A stretch of DNA of 64,000 bases from Phocoenobacter atlanticus (lineage in GTDB: Bacteria; Pseudomonadota; Gammaproteobacteria; Enterobacterales; Pasteurellaceae). Below the pieces are notes generated by a model that saw nothing but the letters and a program-made list of their open reading frames with translations, was not told the origin of the DNA and made no database searches. Where the stretch lies: NCBI RefSeq assembly GCF_030764225.1, contig NZ_JASAXH010000005.1. One strand, 5' to 3'. This document shows positions 8,269 through 18,286 of this stretch, one piece after another; the first letter of the stretch is position 1; each line of letters begins with the position of its first letter. The translations under genes were made by a program, and so were the position numbers.

Positions 8269-11200
8269 TTAATCAAATTCAAACTTATACATCAAATCAA
8301 TGGTTTGGTTGATACTTGAAACCCATTGTAAATAGAGTTGTGGAGCAAGACGGTAACGTAATGTTAATTCTGTGAGAGAAGCAAAAATCCCAGTCCCATA
8401 TTTTACCTTAAATTTCGGTGTTAAACTACCGCTTACTACGACTTTGGTGTTATCTCCAATACCCGCAGTGGTTACATTAAGATCGTGAATACCAAAAGTA
8501 TTTCCTATATTTCCAATAAGTTTACTACTTTGAGAGAGTCCTAATCCAATAGCGACTGCAGCAATAGAGTTTTGAGAGCCATTTTCACCACTATTTTCTA
8601 ATCCTCGACCAGTAAGTATATAAGAAAGTGCTTGTGCGTTTGGCATAGAAGGTTCAGAAAATATGGAGACTTTAGGGCTATCAGCAACACCTGTTATATG
8701 TACACCTGCAGTAATGTTGGTATTTTCAATCGCTTCAGGATTACGAATTGCTTTAATATTCAATGTTGGTTGGGAAGGAATACCAGAGAAAATAATATTT
8801 CCTTTACGAATAATTAGATTTTGTCCAAAAGAATTATAAGTGCCTTTCTTCAAATGAATTTGACCATACAGCCCTAATCCTTTACTTCCTTGTGAAACTT
8901 TAACTAAACCATATAATTGTGTTTTTAAACCGTACGCACTCAGGTTTATTTTATCTTCTATAAGGCGAATATTCACATCCGCTTGAATCACCATACTCTT
9001 ATTTTTATTCGTTTTTGCTAATTTTTTGAGAAAATCACCTTTTTTCTTTGCAGATCCATCCATAATCACTTCATCACTACTTACATTTACAGTATTCTCA
9101 GGTAATTCTTCAATTTCAATATCCGCCCAAGGAATATCAATATTTCCCCCTAATATTAATTTATTAGGTGTAGCAGTCACTTCAATATCAGGACTAATAT
9201 CTAATTTAGCTATATTAGGAATTTTTAATCTGAAGTTATTACCTTTAGTTTGGATATGAGTATGCCAATTATTTAAGTCTTGCCAATTTGCATCACCTGT
9301 TAGCGTTAATTCACCATTAGGTGCTTGAATATGTCCTGTTAGAGTAGAATTAGTACCATTAAATTTAATATTTAATGCTCCGTCAGTTATATCAAATGGC
9401 ATAGTATAAGCTTGAGCTTTAAGTTGAGTTAAGTTTAAATCGCCATTTAATAATGGTGCTAAAGCTGTTCCACCAAGATGCAGATTGGCATTAATATTTC
9501 CATCTATTTTTTCACTTTTTGCAATAAGCGGTTTGAGTAGTTTTATATTAATATTCTCAATATTAATATGACCAGATAATGCTCTTTTATGTACAATATC
9601 AGAAACAGTTAATTGACTGACTAACTGACCATTATTTTTGATTTTAACCAATGAATTTAAATTTAAAGTATTATTAATTAATTTCACGGTTAGTTTTACA
9701 GGTTCTAAGGTGAGAGGAAATGTACGATAATCAATTTTTTGTTTTAATTGTATTGTATTAGCATTTGCCTCTAGATCTAGTTGAGGTGCTTTATTTTCAA
9801 ACCATTGAGCATCACCTTTGAGGTTTACTAATCCATCTAATTGTGTTTTTTTATCTAGAAATTGTTTTAAGAACGAGAGATCCAATTGTTGTATTTCAAA
9901 AGGTACTTTTCCCGTTTTTCCAGCTTTAAAGGAAGTAGGAAAACAAGCGGAGGCGTTTGTATTTTTCCAACAATGAGCAGAAATATCCGCCTCAATTTTT
10001 TTATTATTATAGCTAATTTGAATATTTTTATCATTTTTCCATTCTCCGATAGGAGATTGGAGCGTTGCCTTGCTTAGTTGTCCTGACCATTTTTCTAACA
10101 AGCGGTTAAATGTCCCAGAAATTTGCAAATTTGCCGCAAAAGGTTCACCTGAAGAGTGGAGAGTTAAATGATGATTTTTTTCATCGCCAGTTACGGTTAA
10201 ATCGGCTTTTTGTACTTTAATATCCCCATAAGCAAGTTGTGAGAGATTAATTTTTACATCACCTTTAATTTGTTTATCTGTTGAAATAGTGCCTTTAGCC
10301 GTTAAGTGCTGTAGGTTTAAATCTTGATAGTGGACATTATTTGCGATTAAATCCATATCTAAATTAGGTTTAATAATATCACCTGTTAAATTGACTTTAC
10401 CATTAATACTTGCACTTAAATGAGGAATCAGTCCTTTTAAATTAGGGGCGGTTATATCAGCATTAAACTGAGAGGTTTTTCCTAATATTCCGTGCATTGA
10501 AATATGATTTTTACCATAGATCAGTTTGGTGTTTTTAATATCAAGCAGTGTTTTATTATTAGCCGTTAATTCACCTTTTAATAATAATGTTTGATTAAAA
10601 AGTTTACCTTTTAAATCTAATTGACTAATATCGACTGACCACAATTCACCTTTCTCTCCTTTTCCAACATAACCTGTAGAGGTTAAGTTGCCTGAAAGTG
10701 TGGCTGCCCATTGAGGCAATAGCGAATGGGTTTTAATATGGGTTAAGTGAGCATTAGATTGCCATTTTAATCCTTCTTGCCAATCAATGTTACCAGAGAG
10801 TAGTGCTGTTCCATTAAGAGCATCAAGCTTAAGCTTTTCAACATTAAAAGAGGTGAGTTCTCCGTTTCCTATTACATCTAATTGACTTTTCGGTAAATCC
10901 ATTCCAGATGCGTTCATTTTGGCATTTAATTGATAATTCAATAAATCACCAGAGAGGGAAAGAGCAATATCTTTTAAGGTTAATACTTTTTGATTTTTTT
11001 CAGGTATAAAAGGATAGTGAACCTTGTCACTTGTTAATGTTACCCTAAAAGGTGTTTTTGCTTCAGCAAGTTTTAGGTTTCCAATCAAATGTGCATTAGC
11101 CACCCCTTGAGTTGTCAGCTCTAATTGTGTTAATCCTAATAACTCTCCTGAAAGTTTTAACTCTGCGTTTGATTTCGGAATTTTAAGTTTTTTGAGTAAG

Positions 11201-12186
11201 GGTAATTGAGCGTTGAACTTACCGTTAATCGGTAAATTATTCACTAAATTTAACATTGCTGAACCACTGATATTTCCCTTATCACTAAGAATGACAAGTT
11301 TTGCTAATTGCATTTTTTGATCTTTCAATTCACCTTTTTCTATCAAAAGAGAAGAAATAGTGAGTAAAGGTTCAGTAGTAACTTGGTTATCTTTTTTTAC
11401 CTTCTGTTTAATCACGATATTTTGTGCATTAAATCGAGGAAGGGCGAGATTAAAAGGAAGCGCTAAGTCTTCTGGAGAGGTTAATAATGGTTGATTTAAT
11501 CTATCTTTAATGGCATTCCAATCGATTTTATCAGATTGAGCGGTCACATTATTTGAAGAATTTGCATTTTTTTGTTCGGAAGTGACCGCTTGTGGCAAGA
11601 TAATGTCTAAATGATCAAGATCTGTAGGGGCAAGTTGTAGATTTTTCCCTTCTCCGTGAATACCTGAAGATAAGTGTTTTAAAGAGATAGCAGTACCATC
11701 AATATTTAATAATAAATTTTCCACCGCTAATTGATTGGCGGAGATCACTAAAGGTAATTCAAATGGTTTTTTCTCTTTTTTTGACGGCTGTTGCTGTGTT
11801 GTTAATTGAGAGGTATCAATATCAATTAATGGATTTTTTACTGTGATATTTTCCACACATAGTTTACGTTCTAAAAGACAACCTATTTTAATTTTAAGCT
11901 GGGTTTCTTCAAGCTTAGCATTTACTCCTTGCATAGAAAAATGAGTATTTTTAAGTTTAAGCCCTTCTTGTAAATTTCCAGAAACACTTCCGATAGAAAG
12001 TTCATCAAGGTATTTATCAACAAGTTGAATAATAGAGCGTTGCCCATAACCTGTACTTAAAACAAGAGTAAGGCTAATGAGCAAGACGGCAAATAAGCCA
12101 GCAATGTAGTAAAGCCAACGCCATTTACTTTTATTTTTTGATTTTACTACAGAAGTAGTTTGTTCTGATTTTGTTATTTTGTTCAT
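8269..12186 (-). CDS. tamB: translocation and assembly module subunit TamB
   Basis: A 1305-residue AsmA-like/DUF490 protein. An N-terminal cytoplasmic tail rich in Lys is followed by one transmembrane anchor (about residues 25-46, WLYYIAGLFAVLLISLTL). A very long repetitive beta-strand body then spans the periplasm. The conserved C-terminal DUF490 domain includes GLYGQIHLKKGTYNSFG and LSYILTGRG and ends LYLQWVSSINQTIDLMYKFEFD. TamB works with the outer-membrane TamA (next gene upstream, 48 bp apart) in outer-membrane protein insertion and anterograde phospholipid transport. Length is typical for the family. The start is supported by the fit of the membrane anchor. Confidence 0.95.
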   Translation of the reverse strand: MNKITKSEQTTSVVKSKNKSKWRWLYYIAGLFAVLLISLTLVLSTGYGQRSIIQLVDKYLDELSIGSVSGNLQEGLKLKNTHFSMQGVNAKLEETQLKIKIGCLLERKLCVENITVKNPLIDIDTSQLTTQQQPSKKEKKPFELPLVISANQLAVENLLLNIDGTAISLKHLSSGIHGEGKNLQLAPTDLDHLDIILPQAVTSEQKNANSSNNVTAQSDKIDWNAIKDRLNQPLLTSPEDLALPFNLALPRFNAQNIVIKQKVKKDNQVTTEPLLTISSLLIEKGELKDQKMQLAKLVILSDKGNISGSAMLNLVNNLPINGKFNAQLPLLKKLKIPKSNAELKLSGELLGLTQLELTTQGVANAHLIGNLKLAEAKTPFRVTLTSDKVHYPFIPEKNQKVLTLKDIALSLSGDLLNYQLNAKMNASGMDLPKSQLDVIGNGELTSFNVEKLKLDALNGTALLSGNIDWQEGLKWQSNAHLTHIKTHSLLPQWAATLSGNLTSTGYVGKGEKGELWSVDISQLDLKGKLFNQTLLLKGELTANNKTLLDIKNTKLIYGKNHISMHGILGKTSQFNADITAPNLKGLIPHLSASINGKVNLTGDIIKPNLDMDLIANNVHYQDLNLQHLTAKGTISTDKQIKGDVKINLSQLAYGDIKVQKADLTVTGDEKNHHLTLHSSGEPFAANLQISGTFNRLLEKWSGQLSKATLQSPIGEWKNDKNIQISYNNKKIEADISAHCWKNTNASACFPTSFKAGKTGKVPFEIQQLDLSFLKQFLDKKTQLDGLVNLKGDAQWFENKAPQLDLEANANTIQLKQKIDYRTFPLTLEPVKLTVKLINNTLNLNSLVKIKNNGQLVSQLTVSDIVHKRALSGHINIENINIKLLKPLIAKSEKIDGNINANLHLGGTALAPLLNGDLNLTQLKAQAYTMPFDITDGALNIKFNGTNSTLTGHIQAPNGELTLTGDANWQDLNNWHTHIQTKGNNFRLKIPNIAKLDISPDIEVTATPNKLILGGNIDIPWADIEIEELPENTVNVSSDEVIMDGSAKKKGDFLKKLAKTNKNKSMVIQADVNIRLIEDKINLSAYGLKTQLYGLVKVSQGSKGLGLYGQIHLKKGTYNSFGQNLIIRKGNIIFSGIPSQPTLNIKAIRNPEAIENTNITAGVHITGVADSPKVSIFSEPSMPNAQALSYILTGRGLENSGENGSQNSIAAVAIGLGLSQSSKLIGNIGNTFGIHDLNVTTAGIGDNTKVVVSGSLTPKFKVKYGTGIFASLTELTLRYRLAPQLYLQWVSSINQTIDLMYKFEFD

Positions 12187-12234
12187 TTTATGATTATTCT
12201 ATTTAATTTTATATTATTTGGCTTTCTTTTTTAA

Positions 12235-13962
12235 TTAAAGTTCCGAACCTAATCCAATGTAAAAATGTATCCCTTTTTTATCATCTGGTGATTTTAAGGG
12301 GGTTGCCACATCAAATTTAATGGCACCAATAGGGGATGCCCAACGAATACCTACACCTGCACCAGAACGGAGGTTTGTTTTATTAAAATTATCTGCAGCA
12401 AAGCCTGTGTCATAAAAAACAGCTCCCCACCAATTTGGATAAACCTGATATTGATATTCTGCTGTTGCGGTTACTAAATGTGATCCACCAATTAATTTAT
12501 TTTCTTTATCTCTAGGAGAAATACTTTTATAACTAAACCCTCTAACACTATTGTCTCCTCCCGCAAAAAAACGTAAAGCAGAAGGAATGCGATTAAAGTT
12601 TTTCGTTTTTAAATATCCTAATTCAGCACGCAAATAAATACGGTGATTATCATAATAAGTTCTAACCCAAGCACTAGAGGCTTTAATACTGTAAAAATTG
12701 ACATCAGATTTCCATATTTTATTTCCATAATTGATGGTGATTTTCTGAGAGTCTCCCCATTTCGGAAAGCGTTTCCCATCAGAACGAATACGTTTAAATG
12801 AAGAGGTTGGATAAACTAAAAAAGTTTTGTAGTTATCATTCCCTTGCTCAAATTTATCATAACGCAGTTTTAACCCTGCAGAATAAGACCAACTGTGAGG
12901 TTTATTCCAAAAGCGTTGAAAACCTAGCGTTGCAGCAGTATATCGAGTATCATTTTGGTCTTCGTGTTCCAAACTGGTTGCAAGCTGAGAATAATAATTT
13001 AATGGATTAGATTTAATGGGCATATTATAAGCTGCAGCAAAAGTTTGTTTAGGTTTTGAAATATACATACTGCTTTCAATACTACGACCTGCGTCATTAA
13101 TCCAAGGTTTTTTCCAGTTCAATTGTAAATGAGGTCCTACATCTGTTTCATAACCAATACCTATTTCAATTTGATTTTTTTTCTTGGGCTGCAATAAAAT
13201 ATCTAAATTAACTAATTTTGATGTCTTATCCATTTTAGGGTCAACCAAGACAGTAGAAAACCATTTACTGGAAGATAAATCATTAGCCAGATCTGACAAA
13301 TCGGACATTAAATAAGGATTACCTTGTTTTATTTTTAATATATTATCAAGATAAGATGGGTCTATCTGGCTGTTTTTAAAACTAATTTTTCCATAATGAT
13401 AGCGTTCACCACTATCATAACCAAGTTGCCAGTTTGCTAGGTATTCTCTAGGATAGATTTCTAAGCGGTGATATAACCAGTGACTATCAAAATAACCTTT
13501 ATTTTGAGCAAGATTTTCAAGTTTACTTTTAAAATTATCATAAGTACTATGATTAAGAATGGTTCCTTTTTTTGGTACCTCTTCCTTTATTAGAGAAATA
13601 AAATCAGCATCTTGTTTTGCTTTCCCTTTAATATCAATATTTCTTTTATTCAGTTTAACGGGGTTATTTAATTTAATATCAAGTGTTAATTTATTATTTT
13701 TTTTAGATGTAAAATTAAATGTTGAATTATAGTACCCCTCTGCTCGTAAGGCTTTATCAACGTTTTGAGTAACTAAATATTTATAACGATCAGAACCATC
13801 TGCTTCTTCGTTATCAATTTGAGATAAGTGAAGCTGAATATTTTTGAGTAATACAGAATTTTTAATTCCTTTTACTTCTGTTTTAATTAATTGTCTTGCT
13901 CCCCACGAAGAGCTAGATAGCACTAAACAACAAAAAGCAATCAAACGAATTTTAATTTTCAC
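12235..13962 (-). CDS. tamA: outer-membrane autotransporter assembly protein TamA
   Basis: A 575-residue Omp85-family protein with a signal peptide (about residues 1-21, cleavage near SSWGA-RQL), three POTRA domains (about 25-265) and a C-terminal 16-strand barrel. The conserved FFAGGDNSVRGFSYKSISP (VRGF lid-lock motif) and the final GIHFYIGLGSEL strand are visible. It partners TamB, encoded immediately downstream. The gene is the first of the tamA-tamB-cydDC run. A 169-bp gap upstream separates it from gapA and contains the gapA terminator. Confidence 0.95.
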   Translation of the reverse strand: MKIKIRLIAFCCLVLSSSSWGARQLIKTEVKGIKNSVLLKNIQLHLSQIDNEEADGSDRYKYLVTQNVDKALRAEGYYNSTFNFTSKKNNKLTLDIKLNNPVKLNKRNIDIKGKAKQDADFISLIKEEVPKKGTILNHSTYDNFKSKLENLAQNKGYFDSHWLYHRLEIYPREYLANWQLGYDSGERYHYGKISFKNSQIDPSYLDNILKIKQGNPYLMSDLSDLANDLSSSKWFSTVLVDPKMDKTSKLVNLDILLQPKKKNQIEIGIGYETDVGPHLQLNWKKPWINDAGRSIESSMYISKPKQTFAAAYNMPIKSNPLNYYSQLATSLEHEDQNDTRYTAATLGFQRFWNKPHSWSYSAGLKLRYDKFEQGNDNYKTFLVYPTSSFKRIRSDGKRFPKWGDSQKITINYGNKIWKSDVNFYSIKASSAWVRTYYDNHRIYLRAELGYLKTKNFNRIPSALRFFAGGDNSVRGFSYKSISPRDKENKLIGGSHLVTATAEYQYQVYPNWWGAVFYDTGFAADNFNKTNLRSGAGVGIRWASPIGAIKFDVATPLKSPDDKKGIHFYIGLGSEL

Positions 13963-14083
13963 AGTAAAAAACCTCTAAAGTTCTGTAAAAGGAATAACAG
14001 TAAGGTATGATAGCGTGAAATGTTAAAATTTTAAATATGAATGTATGATTTTTTAGATGTTTGTTGAATTTTTTAACATAATA

Positions 14084-14114
14084 AAAAAGCACCACTCAAC
14101 AAGCGGTGCTTTTT
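14084..14114 (-). terminator. gapA intrinsic terminator built on a USS
   Basis: A 10-bp perfect stem AAAAAGCACC (14084-14093) pairs with GGTGCTTTTT (14105-14114) around an 11-base loop, 18 bp downstream of the gapA stop. The right arm and loop contain the uptake 9-mer ACAAGCGGT at 14099-14107, so one sequence serves as uptake signal and terminator stem. The stem ends in T-runs on both strands and could also stop readthrough from the other direction. Confidence 0.85.
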
Positions 14115-14131
14115 AAAATGAAATTTACAAA

Positions 14132-15136
14132 TTAACCTTTGTAATTATAAACGTGAGCGATTAAATCACACACTTTGTTTGAATAACCTACTTCGTTATC
14201 GTACCAAGATACTAATTTAACGAAAGTATCAGTTAATGCGATACCTGCTTTAGCATCAAATACTGAAGTTTCAGTTGCACCGTTGAAGTCAGTAGAAACT
14301 ACTGCATCTTCTGTGTAACCTAAAACACCTTTCATTTCGTTTTCTGATGCACGTTTTAATTCTGCACAGATTTCTTCATAAGTTGCTGGTTTTTCTAAGT
14401 TTACTGTTAAGTCAACAACAGAAACGTTAGTCGTAGGTACACGGAAAGCCATACCTGTTAATTTACCATTTAATGCAGGTAATACTTTACCTACTGCTTT
14501 AGCAGCACCTGTTGATGAAGGAATGATGTTTTGAGAAGCACCACGACCACCACGCCAGTCTTTAGATGAAGGACCATCTACAGTTTTTTGCGTTGCTGTT
14601 GTTGCGTGAACAGTTGTCATTAAACCGTCTTTGATACCAAATTTGTCATTAATTACTTTAGCTAAAGGTGCTAAACAGTTAGTTGTACAAGATGCGTTAG
14701 AAACGATATCTTGACCTGCATACTCATTGAAGTTAACACCGTTAACAAACATAGGAGTTGCATCTTTAGAAGGACCAGTTAAAACAACTTTTTTCGCACC
14801 TGCTTGAATGTGTTTACGTGCTGTTTCATCAGTTAAGAAGATACCAGTTGCTTCAGCAACAACTTCAACACCAGCTTCATCCCATTTTAGGTTTGCAGGA
14901 TCACGCTCAGCAGTTACACGGATAGCTTTACCGTTTACTACTAATTTACCGTCTTTAACTTCAACAGTTCCATTGAAACGACCGTGAGTTGAATCATATT
15001 TCAACATATATGCCATATAATCAACATCAATTAAGTCGTTGATTGCAACAACTTCGATATCATCACGAAGTTGTGCTGCACGGAATACGATACGTCCAAT
15101 ACGACCGAAGCCGTTAATACCAATTTTAATAGCCAT
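14132..15136 (-). CDS. gapA: glyceraldehyde-3-phosphate dehydrogenase (type I)
   Basis: Catalyses NAD-dependent oxidation and phosphorylation of glyceraldehyde 3-phosphate in glycolysis. The N-terminal NAD-binding GINGFGRIGR (about residues 6-15), the active-site SNASCTTNCLAP (catalytic Cys about 150) and the substrate-binding TATQKTVDGPS and WYDNEVGYS segments are all present. At 334 residues it is full length. The codon pattern is noticeably regular, as in highly expressed genes. It stands alone with its own terminator downstream. Confidence 0.98.
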   Translation of the reverse strand: MAIKIGINGFGRIGRIVFRAAQLRDDIEVVAINDLIDVDYMAYMLKYDSTHGRFNGTVEVKDGKLVVNGKAIRVTAERDPANLKWDEAGVEVVAEATGIFLTDETARKHIQAGAKKVVLTGPSKDATPMFVNGVNFNEYAGQDIVSNASCTTNCLAPLAKVINDKFGIKDGLMTTVHATTATQKTVDGPSSKDWRGGRGASQNIIPSSTGAAKAVGKVLPALNGKLTGMAFRVPTTNVSVVDLTVNLEKPATYEEICAELKRASENEMKGVLGYTEDAVVSTDFNGATETSVFDAKAGIALTDTFVKLVSWYDNEVGYSNKVCDLIAHVYNYKG

Positions 15137-15388
15137 AGATTTTTTTACCTATATTAAGTTAAACAAAATTTTACTTTTACACCTAAAGTGTAAAAGATAC
15201 TGTGAATTATATCACACTTTTTTCTATTTCTAAGTCTAAAAGTTAGAAAAGAGAGGGGTCAGATTAAAATTGGCTGATCTATGTCAAATTTTTTGTTATT
15301 CATTGATTTGTATAAATATGTTAATTCTGTTTAGTTTTTAACAGGATAATCACACATTATTGATTTTTTAAAAGTAATAATATTTTAT

Positions 15389-15495
15389 CCCCCTCCCTAA
15401 CCCTCCCCCGCAAGCGGAGGAGGGGATTTTTTTGTTATATTATGGTTGTACAGTACATCATTCCTCCCACCGCGGGGGGGAGGTTAGGAGGGGGG
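15389..15495. repeat. REP/BIME-like paired palindrome, copy 1
   Basis: Left arm CCCCCTCCCTAACCCTCCCC followed by CGCAAGCGGAGGAGGGG, an AT-rich centre, and a right arm reading CATTCCTCCC...GGAGGTTAGGAGGGGG. Each arm is itself a palindrome around CCGCAAGCGG, and the arms are mutually inverted. It lies in the 394-bp gap between gapA and rnfH; the remainder of that gap (15137-15388) is the AT-rich gapA upstream region, in which I see no gene. Confidence 0.85.
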
Positions 15496-15530
15496 CAAGT
15501 GCGAACTTGCTCTGCAGTCTCTAACTGCTT

Positions 15531-15824
15531 CTATTTATTTTTTTGCTGTTCAGCACGTTTACGACGAATTTCTTTAGGATCGGCGAGCAGTGGGCGATAA
15601 ATTTCAATACGATCGCCATCATTAACAAGATCGGTTAACTTAGCTGGGCGACTAAAAATTCCAATTTTATTGACCTTAAGATCAATTTCAGGATACTTAC
15701 TTAAAACACCAGATTGCAGAATAACTTGCTCAATAGTGAGCGGTGACTTTAATTCTATTTTTTTCAAAAAATAATGTTCTGGGTAAGCATAAAGTACTTC
15801 AACTCTTATTTTGTTAGACACCAT
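15531..15824 (-). CDS. rnfH: RnfH family ubiquitin-like protein
   Basis: A 97-residue small beta-grasp protein of the RnfH (UPF0125/YfjF) family: IRVEVLYAYPEHYFLKKIEL, then GIFSRPAKLTDLVNDGDRIEIYRPLLADPKEIRRKRA, the conserved C-terminal signature. The open frame extends ten codons further, but AGAGG lies five bases before the ATG at 15824. That ATG overlaps the ratA stop by 11 bp, as in many gammaproteobacteria. The biochemical role of RnfH is unresolved, and no rnf electron-transport genes are in this window. Confidence 0.9.
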   Translation of the reverse strand: MVSNKIRVEVLYAYPEHYFLKKIELKSPLTIEQVILQSGVLSKYPEIDLKVNKIGIFSRPAKLTDLVNDGDRIEIYRPLLADPKEIRRKRAEQQKNK

Positions 15825-16248
15825 ATACCTCTTTCGCTCGTTTTTTAAATGCACGGATCATTTTATTAATGAGTTCATTAAACACTTTTCCAAATACCAT
15901 TGCAATGACGGGATTTGAAAATTCAAATTCTAAATACAATGCGATTTTACAACTTTGTTCATCAAAAGGAGTAAAAGCCCAAGTGCCTTGTAAATAGCTG
16001 AAAGGACCATTCAATAATGTCATTTCAATTTTTTGATTTTTAACCATTGTGTTATGGGTACTAAAACGCTGACTAATCCCTAGTTTTTGAATATGCAATT
16101 CTGCTTCTAATTCATTCTCAGCAGTGGTAAGGGTCTTTGCTCCCACACAACCAGAGAGAAATTCAGGATAGCGTTCGTAGTCATTGACAAGATCATACAT
16201 CTGTTTGGCACTATAAGGCACTAAAGTGGATTGATTGATTATTGGCAT
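15814..16248 (-). CDS. ratA: RatA-family SRPBCC/START-like protein (ubiquinone-binding / ribosome association)
   Basis: A 144-residue coenzyme Q-binding COQ10/START-like protein: STLVPYSAKQMYDLVNDYERYPEFLSGC at the N-terminus and LNGPFSYLQGTWAF in the middle are family hallmarks. The E. coli homologue RatA (PasT) was reported to bind 50S subunits and block subunit joining. Other members act as ubiquinone chaperones, so the label toxin should be taken cautiously. It is co-transcribed with rnfH by overlap. Confidence 0.9.
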   Translation of the reverse strand: MPIINQSTLVPYSAKQMYDLVNDYERYPEFLSGCVGAKTLTTAENELEAELHIQKLGISQRFSTHNTMVKNQKIEMTLLNGPFSYLQGTWAFTPFDEQSCKIALYLEFEFSNPVIAMVFGKVFNELINKMIRAFKKRAKEVYGV

Positions 16249-16330
16249 AGTTTTTATATTAAAATTATAAGCGATATGATTGTATCAAAAATTTGCAAAA
16301 AATTAATAGAAAGTTACCGCTTGTACCCAT

Positions 16331-16364
16331 AAAAAAACAGCGAGGGAATAATCGCTGTTTTTTT
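16331..16364 (-). terminator. intrinsic terminator of the TRAP operon
   Basis: Stem AAAAAAACAGCGA (16331-16343) pairs perfectly with TCGCTGTTTTTTT (16352-16364) around an 8-base loop, 15 bp after the dctM stop. A USS core in the other orientation (ACCGCTTGT) lies just beside it at about 16316-16324. Confidence 0.85.
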
Positions 16365-16379
16365 ATTTGGTTGTTTTAA

Positions 16380-17702
16380 CTATTTCCACCAAATTGCTAA
16401 ATCAGGGAAGATGATTAACAATGACAGGGCAATAATTTGTAGTACGATAAAGGGTACTAATGAACGGAAAATTAGCCCTAATGAAATATCTGGTGGAGCC
16501 ACCGATTTTAAGTAAAATGCGGCAGGTCCAAATGGGGGTGATAAGAATGAGACTTGCATATTCATACAAAATACTACACCAAACCATACTGGGTCATAAC
16601 CTAAACCTGTAATGATTGGTACAAAAATTGGCATAGTTAAAAGTGCCACACCCACCCAATCAAGGAACATTCCAAGAACAAGCAAGATAACCATCATAAT
16701 CAGTAATGTACCAATTGGGCTACCATTACTTAATGTTAGAATAGTTTGTTCAACAAATTTAATGCCTCCCATTAAGTTATAAACGCCCACTAATGCTGTT
16801 GCACCAATACCAATCCAGATGATCATTCCACAGGTTCGCATTGTTGATAATGCACTTTCTTTTAACATTTCCCAGCTTAATTCACCACGAATGAATGCAC
16901 TGATCATAATACCCACCACACCAAGTGCAGAGGCTTCGGTTACAGAAGCAACACCACCATAGATACTTCCTAATACCACAACAACTGACAGAACAGGGAA
17001 GAATAAGGCTTTAAAATAATTAACTGGTTTTTCTTCGTTTGCTTTTAATTCTTCTGCTGATGGAAGTGGAGCAAGCTCTGGTTTTAAGTAAGAGAGTACT
17101 AAAACATAAACAATATAGAATGAGGCTAAAATTAATGCTGGAATAAATGCCCCTTTAAAGAGATCACCGATAGAAACACTAGCAGTTAAACCGTAAATAA
17201 TGAGTACGATACTTGGCGGTAACATCGTACCTAACGCACCACCTGAACAGCACGTGCCAATCGCTAATTTTTTATCGTAGCCTAAACGTAACATTTGTGG
17301 AAGTGCTAGCATACCAAGTAAGACGGTTTCTCCGCCTACAACGCCTGACATTGAGGCTAAAATCACAGCAACCACTAAGGTTTGAACGGCTAAGCCACCA
17401 CGTAAGCGTTTGGCAAATAATCGCATTGCATCAAAAAGATCGTGGGCAATACCTGACCGATCCAGCATTGCCGCCATTAGCACAAACATCGGTACGGCAA
17501 GGAAAACAAAGCTGGTCACAAAACTATACATTCGACTGGTAATAAGTGGTACAGCATCCATTCCAAACCAACCAAAAAGGAAAAACAGAGCAACAAAACC
17601 CGTTACAAAAGCGAGCTGCATTCCTGTTAATAATAATCCAATCATCATTATTAACATTAAAAGGCTACCATAGCCCAATCCGAGCGAGGCTAAATCAAAC
17701 AT
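16380..17702 (-). CDS. TRAP transporter large permease (DctM family), probably for gluconate
   Basis: The 440-residue large membrane subunit of a tripartite ATP-independent periplasmic transporter, with about 12 hydrophobic segments. Conserved DctM motifs are visible: GVVGGETVLLGMLALPQML (about residues 97-115), CCSGGALGTMLPPSIVLIIYG, and a C-terminal PIFVPIITGLGYDPVWFGVVF and SPPFGPAAFYLK. An upstream in-frame start is possible, but the ATG at 17702 lies inside the end of the small permease gene (8-bp overlap) and matches family N-termini (MFDLASLGLGYGSLL). Substrate is inferred from the linked gluconokinase and GntR operators, not from the permease itself. Confidence 0.9.
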   Translation of the reverse strand: MFDLASLGLGYGSLLMLIMMIGLLLTGMQLAFVTGFVALFFLFGWFGMDAVPLITSRMYSFVTSFVFLAVPMFVLMAAMLDRSGIAHDLFDAMRLFAKRLRGGLAVQTLVVAVILASMSGVVGGETVLLGMLALPQMLRLGYDKKLAIGTCCSGGALGTMLPPSIVLIIYGLTASVSIGDLFKGAFIPALILASFYIVYVLVLSYLKPELAPLPSAEELKANEEKPVNYFKALFFPVLSVVVVLGSIYGGVASVTEASALGVVGIMISAFIRGELSWEMLKESALSTMRTCGMIIWIGIGATALVGVYNLMGGIKFVEQTILTLSNGSPIGTLLIMMVILLVLGMFLDWVGVALLTMPIFVPIITGLGYDPVWFGVVFCMNMQVSFLSPPFGPAAFYLKSVAPPDISLGLIFRSLVPFIVLQIIALSLLIIFPDLAIWWK

Positions 17703-18225
17703 TGTTACCTCCGAGTAATAAACGTACTTCTGCAATAAGTTTTAGAATAAATTGGATAGAGACAATGATCATTGTGATAAGAATAATGGCTTTTAGATAA
17801 GCAGGGAAATTGGTATTCCACGCAGTACCAGAGGTTTCAAGTTGAAATGCTCCCCAAGGTTTGACCCAAGCCTCTTTTGCCATTTGATAAGCTGCCCAAG
17901 TCATCATTGCTGAGAAAATCAATCCCATAATATGATGAAAGATATTAAGATAATGACGAGTTTTTACTGAAACATTATCGTAAATCAGTACAACACGCAC
18001 GTGTTTATCTGTGGCAAGTGCATAAGCCCCACCAAATACGAAAAGTGAGCCACCTAAAAACATTGCGGTTTCGTGAACCCAAATGGTTGGAGAATTTAGT
18101 ACATAGCGAACAAATACTTCAAAAAAAGTAATCGCCACAATAAATAAAAAAATGAGACTGAGTTTTTCTCCAATCCACTCAATCACTTTGTCTAAACGAG
18201 TTTTAATTTCAGGTGTGTTATCCAT
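17695..18225 (-). CDS. TRAP transporter small permease (DctQ family)
   Basis: A 176-residue four-helix membrane protein (segments near residues 20-40, 55-75, 92-115 and 135-158) of the DctQ type, with the typical EVFVRYVLNSPTIWVHE after helix 1. It bridges the binding protein and the large permease. AGGAG seven to eight bases before the ATG at 18225 selects this start over the one 21 bp upstream. It lies between the binding-protein gene (61 bp upstream) and the large permease (8-bp overlap), all on one transcript. Confidence 0.9.
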   Translation of the reverse strand: MDNTPEIKTRLDKVIEWIGEKLSLIFLFIVAITFFEVFVRYVLNSPTIWVHETAMFLGGSLFVFGGAYALATDKHVRVVLIYDNVSVKTRHYLNIFHHIMGLIFSAMMTWAAYQMAKEAWVKPWGAFQLETSGTAWNTNFPAYLKAIILITMIIVSIQFILKLIAEVRLLLGGNNV

Positions 18226-18286
18226 AATATTGCTCCTAATATCCATAAGGTGGGAAAATCTCTCCCCACCTCTATTATTTCAGCTA